Positions 1-5,423 are shown, counted from the stretch's first letter. The stretch is DNA of 5,623 nt from an uncultured Lachnospiraceae bacterium (GCA_900555005.1 USJM01000127.1:1-5623), one strand, 5' to 3'. Numbers and translations: made by a program. The notes: a model not told the origin generated them from the letters alone.

Positions 1-583
1 GGTCCGGTCAGTTGCAGCGGTACATCAGTTCTCCATCCATATCGGCACAGGCAAACCACATACCACGTTTTTTCAATTCATCAATCGTCTTCGCCAGATT
101 TGTTACCTTAACCACCGGAGTATATGCGATTGCACCGGCAGAAGCCTTAACAACTGTTGCTGTAATTCCGACCGCTCTTCGTTTCGGAATAATAACGCCA
201 TGTGCACCGCACAGATTCGCTGTACGAACGATCGCGCCAAGATTATGAGGATCTTCAATCTCATCCAAAATAAAGATAAATGGCGGCTGTCCTTTTTCCT
301 CAGCCTTTGCAAAAATCTCATCGATTGCTGAATATTCATAGGCTGCCACATGAGCGATCACACCCTGATGTTTCCCGGTCGAAGACATCTGGTTCAGCTT
401 CTCTTTCGAAACATAATTAATAATCGTCTCCTGCTTCTTTGCTTCACGCACGATTGAATTGATACTGCCATCATGACAGCCATCCTGCAGATATAACTTG
501 TCAACTGTTTTACCGGAACGAAATGCTTCCATAACTGCATTTCTACCCTCTATCTCAAACTTTTCATTTCTGTTTTCTTCCAT
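1..583 (-). CDS. rlmB: 23S rRNA (guanosine-2251-2'-O)-methyltransferase, frameshifted near its 3' end and cut by the window edge
   Basis: RlmB, a SpoU/TrmH (SPOUT) family enzyme, methylates the 2'-O of G2251 in the 23S rRNA P-loop using S-adenosylmethionine. The N-terminal substrate-binding domain begins with IEGRNAV (residues 11-17) and runs to STGKHQGVIAHV (68-79). The SPOUT domain starts with SpoU motif 1, DPHNLGAIVRTA (111-122), which supplies the conserved Asn114 and Arg120. Motifs 2 and 3, which complete the SAM-binding knot, would lie beyond the window. The open frame stops after 191 residues at 8-10, where the family (about 245-250 residues) continues. Adding one C after the AAC codon turns N-stop into N-L-T-G-P, the usual family sequence, so I read this as a 1-base deletion rather than a natural end. 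The ATG at 583 has GGAG 8 nt upstream and lies 15 nt after mrnC, so it is the last visible gene of the operon. Confidence 0.9.
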
Positions 584-598
584 GCTTATGCTCCATTT

Positions 599-1057
599 CT
601 AATCCACATCATCAGATTGTAAATGCTCAATCAGTTGTTTTGATTCCAGGCAGTCTCTTGTCAACTCAAATAAACGGTCATATTCTTTATTCAGATAAAG
701 ATAGCCGATCAGTGCTTCAAAACCGGTAGCTTTCCTGTACTGTCCTACCGATGCATTCTTTGCCTTGGAATGTGTCTTTGTATTCCTTCCACGCTTATAT
801 ATCGCCATTTCCTGCTCGGTCAGTTTCTCTTCCAACAGATCGATATAACCTGCCTGTGACTCTGCATTTACGATATGAATAGCTTCTTTATGATATTTGA
901 ATGCCTGCTTGTTATCCTTTGATACCAGAACGGTCTTTACTAAAAGGTCAAATACACTGTCCCCTATATAAGCAAGCGCCAGCCCGGAATATTCTGCCGG
1001 ATTGGAATCTTCTACACCTAATATCGCAGTAAAATACTGATCTAAGCTCTTTTCCAT
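599..1057 (-). CDS. mrnC: Mini-ribonuclease III (Mini-III), 23S rRNA maturation
   Basis: Mini-III is a dimeric RNase III-like nuclease without a dsRNA-binding domain. In Firmicutes it trims the 5' and 3' ends of 23S rRNA precursors. The 152-residue protein is close to family length (about 130-150). It shows the catalytic helix [11 protein letters not shown] (27-37) with Asp33, then RGRNTK (89-94), and a final conserved block [20 protein letters not shown] (100-119) with the second acidic catalytic residue at Glu114. No dsRBD follows, as expected. The ATG at 1057 is preceded by GAAGGAG 4 nt away. That site sits inside the 3' end of the frame-corrected cysS, whose stop lies 16 bp inside mrnC, which implies translational coupling. 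rlmB follows after 15 nt. The cysS-mrnC-rlmB order is the classic Firmicutes arrangement. The frame is intact, unlike both neighbours. Confidence 0.95.
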   Translation of the reverse strand: MEKSLDQYFTAILGVEDSNPAEYSGLALAYIGDSVFDLLVKTVLVSKDNKQAFKYHKEAIHIVNAESQAGYIDLLEEKLTEQEMAIYKRGRNTKTHSKAKNASVGQYRKATGFEALIGYLYLNKEYDRLFELTRDCLESKQLIEHLQSDDVD

Positions 1058-2447
1058 TTTACTCCTTCTCTTGTATCCTCAAGAATAATGCCCTTATCAC
1101 TGAGCATGTTACGGATCTCATCTGCTCTTGCAAAATTCTTTGCTTTTCTTGCTTCCTGACGTTCATTGATCAAAGCCTCGATATCAGAATCTAACAGTTC
1201 TTCTTCCCGCTCTGTAATGATACCGAGATATCACACAGCTTCTCAATCGTCCGGATTGCCAGATCTACTGTTTTCTTTGGTGTATCATTTGAAATATTGA
1301 TATTTGTATATTTTACTAATTCAAAGATAACTGAGATCGCATCTGCTGTATTCAGATCATCGTCCATAGCTGTTTCAAATCGTTTTGTATATCCATCTAA
1401 TTCTGCCTCGACAGAAACATCGGAACCCTCCACATCTGCCGGCGCAAGTGACTTTAACTTGTCAACAGCAGTCAAGATACGTTCCAGACCATTCTTGGAT
1501 GCCTCTACCAGATCAGCCGAGAAGTTCAATGGACTTCTGTAGTGAGCAGACAGCATAAAGAAACGAATAACCTGAAGTGGATATTTGTCTGCGATCTCTC
1601 TAACTGTAAAGAAGTTGCCAAGTGACTTGGACATCTTCTCGTTGTTGATCTTTAAGAAACCGTTATGCATCCAATATCTTGCAAATTCCTTATCATTTGC
1701 TGCTTCACTCTGTGCGATCTCATTTTCGTGGTGTGGGAAGATCAGATCCTCACCACCTGCATGGATATCAATGATATCACCGATATATTTCTTAGACATA
1801 ACAGAACATTCCAGATGCCAGCCTGGTCTTCCTTCACCCCATGGTGACTCCCAGAACGGTTCCCCCTCTTTCTTTGGCTTCCAGAGAACGAAATCCAGTG
1901 GATCTTCCTTCTCATCCTGACCGGAAACCTTAAGCTGATGGTTCTCTGCTCTGTGTCCGGATTCCAGATCATCAATATTCTTATGGGATAATTTACCATA
2001 GTCTGCAAAGCTTCTGGTACGGAAATATACAGTGCCATTTACTTCATATGCATGTCCTTTTTCAATCAGTGTCTTGATCATCTCGATCATATCCGGTATC
2101 TCTTCGGTAGCCTTTGGATGTGTCGTAGCTTCCTGTACATTCATCGCTGCCATATCCTTCTTTGTCTCTGCAATGAAACGCTCAGAGATCACCTTAGAAT
2201 CAACACCTTCTTCATTTGCACGTTTGATGATCTTATCATCAACATCTGTAAAATTGGATACATAATTTACATCGTATCCCTTATATGTGAGATACCGTCT
2301 CAATGTGTCAAATACGATCATTGGTCTTGCGTTTCCGATGTGGATATAATCATATACGGTAGGTCCGCAGACATAGATTCCTACTTTACCTTCATTGATC
2401 GGTACAAATTCTTCTTTTGTTCTTGTAAGAGTATTAAAAATCTTCAT
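1042..2447 (-). CDS. cysS: Cysteinyl-tRNA synthetase, with a 1-base frameshift near residue 407
   Basis: This class I aminoacyl-tRNA synthetase attaches cysteine to tRNA-Cys in the cytoplasm. Visible motifs are VCGPTVYD with Cys27, the HIGN signature (36-39), PGWHLECS (208-215), the zinc ligands Cys27, Cys214, His239 and Glu243 by family alignment, and KMSKS (271-275). The uninterrupted frame ends at 1191 after 418 residues with a tail ([11 protein letters not shown]) that does not look like CysS. Adding one C between 1226 and 1227 on the coding strand changes D-I-S-V-S to D-I-L-G-I-I-T-E-R. The frame then continues through [20 protein letters not shown], a typical CysS C-terminal domain, to VKWKRA and a TAG at 1042. 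The corrected protein has 468 residues, normal for the family. The ATG at 2447 has TTGGAGGA about 7 nt upstream. The gene is probably essential, so the lesion may be a sequence error. First gene of the cysS-mrnC-rlmB operon. Confidence 0.93.
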
Positions 2448-2513
2448 GGGAATCCTCCAATAAATATAGTTTTTATTTTCGCCTGTCTTTCATTCGAAGC
2501 AGTTTTATCATGC

Positions 2514-2542
2514 ACTATAGATTACGCATAAAAAAGAAAAAA
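2514..2542 (-). promoter_or_regulatory. Weak candidate promoter for the cysS operon
   Basis: A TATAGT (-10) lies at 2519-2514, with only a T-rich hexamer (TTTTTT) 17 nt upstream as the -35. The leader to the cysS ATG would be about 60 nt. The putative -35 overlaps the T-tract of the tRNA-Glu terminator, so the match may be chance, and leakage through that terminator could feed cysS instead. There is no room for, and no sign of, a T-box leader in the 90 nt before cysS. Confidence 0.25.
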
Positions 2543-2563
2543 CCTGGAAAAAACTTCCAGGTT
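2531..2563 (-). terminator. Intrinsic terminator after tRNA-Glu(CTC)
   Basis: The transcript folds AACCTGGAA / TTCCAGGTT (arms 2555-2563 and 2541-2549), a perfect 9-bp stem with a short T-rich loop. A long T-rich tail, TTTTTTCTTTTT, follows at 2531-2542. It lies 10 nt beyond the tRNA 3' end and separates the tRNA unit from the cysS operon. Confidence 0.9.
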
Positions 2564-2572
2564 ATCAAATAG

Positions 2573-2644
2573 CAGTTCATAGGGGAATCGAACCCCTGTT
2601 TTCGCCGTGAGAGGGCGACGTCTTAGCCGCTTGACCAAGGAACC
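2573..2644 (-). tRNA. tRNA-Glu(CTC), first copy, with an imperfect acceptor stem
   Basis: The cloverleaf is clear. The D arm contains GGTCAAGCGG, the anticodon stem TCGCC/GGCGA encloses the loop CTCTCAC (anticodon CTC, Glu), and the T arm AGGGG/CCCCT encloses TTCGATT. CCA is not encoded. The acceptor stem is poor: GGTTCCT faces ATGAACT, which gives a G1-U72 wobble and a C6 x U67 mismatch. It has its own promoter and terminator, so it is probably transcribed. Whether the acceptor defects are real is uncertain. Confidence 0.88.
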
Positions 2645-2663
2645 ATGTCGTGCCGACTTGCAT

Positions 2664-2718
2664 ACTATAGCATGATGTCGTGTAGAATGCAACCCCCTTT
2701 TTTTATTTTTTTATTTTT
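2664..2718 (-). promoter_or_regulatory. Promoter with UP-like A-tracts for tRNA-Glu(CTC)
   Basis: On the minus strand TTGCAT (2692-2687) is followed after exactly 17 nt by TATAGT (2669-2664). The start point would be near 2657, about 13 nt before the mature tRNA. Directly upstream of the -35 lie GGGGG and then A-tracts (2698-2718, only A with two single T interruptions) at the position where UP elements contact the RNA polymerase alpha subunit. This layout is typical of strong stable-RNA promoters in Firmicutes. Confidence 0.7.
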
Positions 2719-2749
2719 CGGTTTTGGGGATTGTAAAACTAATACAATT

Positions 2750-2815
2750 AACAGAAGAGGCTGCTCTTAGTTCGGGGAACAGCCTCTGTTCTTCCGAAAA
2801 ACAGCTGCTGTTCCC
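2750..2815 (-). terminator. Competing hairpins after the malic enzyme gene, probable 3' end of its transcript
   Basis: Two strong stems share one strand. In the first, GGGAACAGC (2775-2783) pairs with GCTGTTCCC (2807-2815), with an inner CTGTT/AACAG stem (2786-2790 and 2800-2804). In the second, AACAG...AGGCTG (2750-2763) pairs with CAGCCTCTGTT (2780-2790), with a 3-nt bulge. They cannot form together. Neither is followed by a clean U-tract in the minus direction (only TTAATTGTATTAGTTTT), so termination here is inferred from position, 28 nt beyond the stop codon. Confidence 0.5.
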
Positions 2816-2842
2816 TAATTTTACTATAAAACTTATAATCAG

Positions 2843-4015
2843 TTATACTCTTGCCACGCCAGACTCTCTGGCAGCCTGTGCAACCGCACGCGCAACAGCA
2901 TCTTTCACGCGAGGATCAAATGCATGCGGAAGGATATAATCGGCATTCAGTTCGTCATCAGAAACGCAGCCTGCAATAGCTTTTGCAGCTGCAATCTTCA
3001 TCTCTTCATTGATTCGAGTTGCTCTTACATCAAGCGCCCCACGGAATATTCCTGGAAACGCGAGAACATTGTTTACCTGGTTTGGAAAATCCGATCTTCC
3101 GGTTGAAACAACAGCAGCTCCTCCAGCCTTCGCCTCATCAGGCATGATCTCCGGAACAGGGTTTGCACACGCAAAGATGATCGGATCCTTGGCCATGCTT
3201 TTAACCATTTCTTTTGTAAGTGTCCCTGGCGCCGACACACCGATAAATACATCAGCACCCTTGATCACATCCGCAAGGGAACCTGCCACACGGTCCCTGT
3301 TGGTAATTTTTGCCATTTCCTTCTTGATTGGATTCAGGCCTTCCCGCCCCTCATAGATTGCTCCCTTCCGGTCTGTCATGATCACGTTTTTCAGACCCAT
3401 TTCAATCAGAAGACGAATAATGGCAATTCCTGCAGCGCCGGCTCCACTTGTGACAATTCGAACATCCTCGATTTTCTTTCCGACAAGCTTCAGCGCATTC
3501 ATCATACCAGCGAGTGTGATAACCGCTGTCCCATGCTGATCATCATGAAAAACGGGAATATCGCAGACAGCCTGAAGACGCTTCTCAATCTCAAAGCATC
3601 TGGGAGCACTGATATCTTCCAGATTAATACCGCCAAAGGAGCCGGCAAGGAGGCTGACTGTCTTAACAATATCATCCGGATCCTTGCTTCTGACGCACAG
3701 CGGGATGGCATCAACGTCGCCAAAAGCTTTGAACAGAACACACTTTCCCTCCATAACGGGCATTCCCGCTTCCGGACCGATATCCCCAAGTCCCAGAACA
3801 GCTGTTCCATCTGTTACAACGGCGACAGTATTCCATCTTCTGGTCAGATTGAAGCTTTCCTCAGGATGCTTTTGAATTTCCAGGCACGGTGCCGCAACGC
3901 CAGGTGTATATGCAAGTGAAAGAGCCTCACTCGAGTCAACTTTAGCCCTTGGTGTAACCTCTATCTTCCCTCTCCACTCTCTGTGAAGTCTAAGTGATTC
4001 AGCAGCATAATCCAT
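2843..4015 (-). CDS. Malic enzyme, NAD(P)-dependent, short bacterial type
   Basis: The enzyme oxidatively decarboxylates L-malate to pyruvate and CO2, making NADH or NADPH, in the cytoplasm. The 390 residues match the short bacterial form, without the phosphotransacetylase-like tail of MaeB. The malic domain has SLAYTPGVA (33-41, catalytic Tyr36), DGTAVLGLGDIGP (69-81), the catalytic Lys91 in MEGKCVLFKAFGD (88-100), and metal ligands Glu133, Asp134 (INLEDI) and Asp159 (FHDDQHGTA). The Rossmann domain has SGAGAAG (190-196) and an acidic residue after the second strand (Asp215, MTDRKG). That residue suggests an NAD preference but does not prove it. ANPVPEI and FPNQVNNVLAFPGIFRGALD follow as usual. 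The ATG at 4015 has GGAGG 6 nt upstream. It is a single-gene unit with its own promoter, and its frame is intact. Confidence 0.95.
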   Translation of the reverse strand: MDYAAESLRLHREWRGKIEVTPRAKVDSSEALSLAYTPGVAAPCLEIQKHPEESFNLTRRWNTVAVVTDGTAVLGLGDIGPEAGMPVMEGKCVLFKAFGDVDAIPLCVRSKDPDDIVKTVSLLAGSFGGINLEDISAPRCFEIEKRLQAVCDIPVFHDDQHGTAVITLAGMMNALKLVGKKIEDVRIVTSGAGAAGIAIIRLLIEMGLKNVIMTDRKGAIYEGREGLNPIKKEMAKITNRDRVAGSLADVIKGADVFIGVSAPGTLTKEMVKSMAKDPIIFACANPVPEIMPDEAKAGGAAVVSTGRSDFPNQVNNVLAFPGIFRGALDVRATRINEEMKIAAAKAIAGCVSDDELNADYILPHAFDPRVKDAVARAVAQAARESGVARV

Positions 4016-4075
4016 ATGATACCTCCATTCACATATTATTGATCTCTATATGCTGAGTTTTATTCGAGCAACGTC

Positions 4076-4104
4076 ATTATAAATCGAGTACAATTAATTG
4101 TCTA
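4076..4104 (-). promoter_or_regulatory. Promoter of the malic enzyme gene
   Basis: On the minus strand TAGACA (4104-4099) is followed after 17 nt by a perfect TATAAT (4081-4076). Transcription would start near 4070, giving a leader of about 55 nt. An imperfect inverted repeat, TGTCAATC/GATTGTCA (4119-4126 and 4133-4140, 7 of 8 pairs), lies just upstream and could be an operator. It also contains a second possible -35, TTGACA (4124-4119), but no good -10 goes with it. Confidence 0.75.
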
Positions 4105-4157
4105 CTATGATAATTTCGTGTCAATCTTTCAGGATTGTCAATATCTTGCAAACATTC

Positions 4158-4250
4158 TTACGAAACATTTTTCTTTTTTTTGCTCGCTTTCTGCTTCAGA
4201 AAATCCTGGTTTGCTGAGAGCACCTCCTCGTAACTCTCGTTTTCTTGCAT
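4158..4250 (-). CDS. Possible 30-residue ORF or 3' fragment of an unknown gene
   Basis: An ATG at 4250 opens a 30-residue frame with an acidic N-terminal half (MQENESYEEV) and a lysine-rich end (KQKASKKKKNVS). I do not recognise it. The frame stays open upstream, but only through the antisense of the transposase and recombinase remnants. It may therefore be a gene tail cut by that insertion, or chance. There is no convincing ribosome binding site. It is listed because it is the only coding-like content between the malic enzyme promoter and the mobile remnant. Confidence 0.15.
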   Translation of the reverse strand: MQENESYEEVLSANQDFLKQKASKKKKNVS

Positions 4251-4256
4251 ATTTTT

Positions 4257-4383
4257 TTTATCTTTACACCAAAGCCCGGGCCCTGACTGCATATGATCGA
4301 GGGCTTTTTTGGTAAGATGACACGGCAAATGTTGCGTGGCATCCGTGTTGCAACAAAGCAGGAACTGATTGATCGCATCTACG
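4257..4383 (+). pseudogene. IS630-family transposase, C-terminal fragment with an internal stop
   Basis: In one frame the sequence reads FTPKPGP*LHMIEGFFGK and then MTRQMLRGIRVATKQELIDR (4314-4373). This matches the end of the DDE domain of IS630 transposases, where FTPKHxSWLNxIExFFxK is conserved. The stop (TGA, 4284-4286) falls exactly where the conserved Trp should be, so TGG to TGA is the simplest reading. The match ends abruptly after DRIY at 4383, where the family would continue with about 30-40 more residues, because other sequence has been joined on. No terminal inverted repeat of the IS is recognisable. The frame upstream of 4257 shows no transposase similarity, so only about 40 codons survive. 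Clearly non-functional. Confidence 0.7.
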
Positions 4384-4782
4384 ACAGCAACATCCACGCG
4401 GACTATTTCGATCCAGCCCGAGCTGGCAGCCGTCTGCCGGAAAATCTCAGCAGACAAGAAACGGCGATCCCTGATGTATGGGTTCCGTACATATCACTTT
4501 TTCTGTGATGATGATGGCAGGCGCATCAGCTATGACGCGTATCGTATCTATCTCGAACGTCACACGAAGAACCTTCTTGGGCGTCAGCTGTCCCCGCACG
4601 CGCTCCGGCATACCCATGTGGCCATGCTTGCCGAATCCGGTGTTCCGCTTGAATCGATCAGCCGCCGTCTCGGCCACTCCGACGGTCATACTACCCGGGA
4701 TGTCTATTTTCATGTCACAAAACGCATGGAAGAACATGACCGCCGGCTGCTTGACACAGTTCAGCTTTTGCAAACCAACTGA
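4384..4782 (+). pseudogene. Tyrosine recombinase (phage/ICE-type integrase), C-terminal catalytic fragment
   Basis: The frame ending at the TGA at 4780-4782 encodes the second half of an integrase catalytic domain. From a start at the join it reads TATSTRTISIQPEL, then YHFFCDDDGRRISYDAYRIY, then SPHALRHTHVAMLAESG with the HxxR pair (Arg codon 4606-4608). RRLGHSDG carries the second His, and the nucleophilic Tyr is in DVYFHVT (codon 4705-4707). The N-terminal arm-binding and core-binding domains and the first catalytic Arg are missing. A complete enzyme would have about 380-400 residues, but about 130 remain. No start codon or ribosome binding site belongs to it; upstream is the transposase scrap in a different frame. 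The fragment looks GC-richer than the surrounding genes, in keeping with transfer. It points at the 3' end of tRNA-Leu, a common integration site. Remnant of an integrated element. Confidence 0.85.
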
Positions 4783-4804
4783 GTTTTGCTAACTTTTTGC
4801 TAAC
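4766..4804 (+). repeat. Three short direct repeats at the integrase 3' end, likely arm-type or attachment-site repeats
   Basis: TTTTGCAAAC (4766-4775), TTTTGCTAAC (4784-4793) and TTTTGCTAAC (4795-4804) differ at one position only. The last two are spaced by a single base. Integrases of this class bind short direct repeats next to their att core, and these lie between the integrase end and the tRNA-Leu target. The role is inferred from position and form. Confidence 0.55.
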
Positions 4805-4824
4805 CGAATGATTCCTAAGACATG

Positions 4825-4867
4825 AAAAAAGCCTCAGAAATGCAGTAAATACGGTACTCCTGAGACT
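4825..4867 (-). terminator. Intrinsic terminator after tRNA-Leu(TAA)
   Basis: On the minus strand AGTCTCAG (4867-4860) pairs with CTGAGGCT (4837-4830), including one T-G wobble, with a short inner AGTA/TACT stem. A T-tract TTTTTT (4830-4825) follows directly. It ends the stable-RNA unit 9 nt beyond the tRNA-Leu 3' end, inside the presumed attachment region. Confidence 0.8.
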
Positions 4868-4876
4868 CTTGTTCTA

Positions 4877-4962
4877 TGCCGCAGACCGGGATCGAACCGG
4901 TACGAGTGTCTCCACTCATGGGATTTTAAGTCCCAGGCGTCTGCCAGTTCCGCCACTGCGGC
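4877..4962 (-). tRNA. tRNA-Leu(TAA)
   Basis: A class II tRNA of 86 nt with a long variable arm. The acceptor stem GCCGCAG/CTGCGGC pairs perfectly, with discriminator A. The anticodon loop CTTAAAA gives TAA, the variable arm is GAGTGGAGACACTC, and the T arm is ACCGG/CCGGT around TTCGATC. CCA is not encoded. Its 3' end faces the integrase remnant, so this is the probable integration target. It starts only 2 nt after the T-tract of the tRNA-Asp terminator and has no promoter of its own that I can see. Confidence 0.97.
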
Positions 4963-4964
4963 TT

Positions 4965-4994
4965 AAAAAAACAGGACAGGCGAATCGCCTGTCC
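4965..4994 (-). terminator. Strong intrinsic terminator between tRNA-Asp and tRNA-Leu
   Basis: GGACAGGCGA (4994-4985 in transcript order) pairs with TCGCCTGTCC (4983-4974), a perfect 10-bp stem around one base. TG and seven T residues (4971-4965) follow. It is the best hairpin in the window and should end most transcripts of the 5S-tRNA operon. Confidence 0.85.
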
Positions 4995-4998
4995 CATA

Positions 4999-5072
4999 CG
5001 ACCCAGACCGGGTTCGAACCGGTGACCTCCGCCGTGACAGGGCGGCGCTCTAACCAACTGAGCCACTGGGCC
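4999..5072 (-). tRNA. tRNA-Asp(GTC)
   Basis: Acceptor GGCCCAG/CTGGGTC (one G-U pair), discriminator G, D arm GCTCAGTTGGTTAGAGC, anticodon stem CCGCC/GGCGG with loop CTGTCAC (anticodon GTC), T arm ACCGG/CCGGT around TTCGAAC. All stems pair. CCA is not encoded. It lies 7 nt downstream of the tRNA(CAT) gene and just before the strong terminator. Confidence 0.97.
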
Positions 5073-5079
5073 ACAATAA

Positions 5080-5152
5080 TGGATCCTCGGGGACTCGAAC
5101 CCAGGACCGATCGGTTATGAGCCGACTGCTCTAACCAACTGAGCTAAGGTCC
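5080..5152 (-). tRNA. tRNA with CAT anticodon (elongator Met, or Ile2 if lysidine-modified), with a damaged acceptor stem
   Basis: The anticodon loop CTCATAA gives CAT, with stem GTCGG/CCGAT. The D arm is GCTCAGTTGGTTAGAGC, so it is not the initiator type. The 3' acceptor strand AGGATCC would need GGATCCT before TA-GCTC at the 5' end, but the sequence is GGACCT, one T short. The T stem CTGGG/CCCCG also has one mismatch (T50 x C64). The gene is recognisable but either mis-sequenced or impaired. CAT tRNAs cannot be split into Met and Ile2 with confidence by eye. Confidence 0.85.
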
Positions 5153-5175
5153 AAGTATCGAAAATCTTTTCCAAG

Positions 5176-5247
<72 letters not shown>

Positions 5248-5250
5248 GTG

Positions 5251-5363
<113 letters not shown>

Positions 5364-5394
5364 CTATATTGCAGCTGCTTTCGCAGTAACAACC

Positions 5395-5423
5395 ATTATA
5401 TTCACTTTTCCGCTCTCTGTCAA
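5395..5423 (-). promoter_or_regulatory. Perfect consensus promoter of the 5S-tRNA operon
   Basis: On the minus strand TTGACA (5423-5418) is followed after exactly 17 nt by TATAAT (5400-5395), a full match to the sigma-A consensus. The start would be near 5388, about 25 nt before 5S. The leader holds a small hairpin, CTGC-GAAA-GCAG (5385-5374), with a GNRA loop. The -35 begins only 8 nt after the CCA end of tRNA-Glu(CTC) copy 2, with a short T-run (TTTTT) in between. Confidence 0.9.

Noticed and set aside
1220..1235. Programmed ribosomal frameshifting in cysS
   Set aside because: There is no X XXY YYZ heptamer, internal Shine-Dalgarno or downstream pseudoknot, and the family is not known to use it. 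A missing base is simpler.
2463..2468. TATATT as a -10 box for cysS
   Set aside because: The start point would fall on the ribosome binding site, and no -35 lies at a proper distance.
2448..2530. T-box riboswitch upstream of cysS
   Set aside because: The gap of about 90 nt is too short for a T-box, and neither the conserved T-box sequence nor an antiterminator is present.
2052..2531. A 159-codon plus-strand ORF opposite cysS
   Set aside because: It lies antisense to the conserved CysS N-terminal half, is rich in Cys, Ile and Phe as expected for a shadow frame, and has no family signature.
2698..2718. The T-rich tract on the plus strand as a terminator tail
   Set aside because: No hairpin precedes it on the plus strand and no plus-strand gene reads into it. 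On the minus strand it sits right upstream of the tRNA promoter, where an UP element is expected.
4118..4315. A 65-codon plus-strand ORF before the IS630 fragment
   Set aside because: It is hydrophobic and low in complexity, spans the T-rich stretch, overlaps the transposase frame in another phase and has no ribosome binding site.
4158..4457. A 99-codon minus-strand ORF covering the mobile remnant
   Set aside because: Most of it is the antisense of the transposase and integrase fragments, which are convincing on the plus strand. Only its last 30 codons might be anything, and those are listed separately with low confidence.
4766..4804. CRISPR array
   Set aside because: There are only three 10-bp repeats with 1- and 8-nt gaps and no spacers of CRISPR size.
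4869..5120. An 83-codon plus-strand ORF
   Set aside because: It is the antisense translation of the tRNA-Leu, tRNA-Asp and tRNA(CAT) genes. Peptides such as DPRGLEPRTDRL are a known artefact of tRNA genes.
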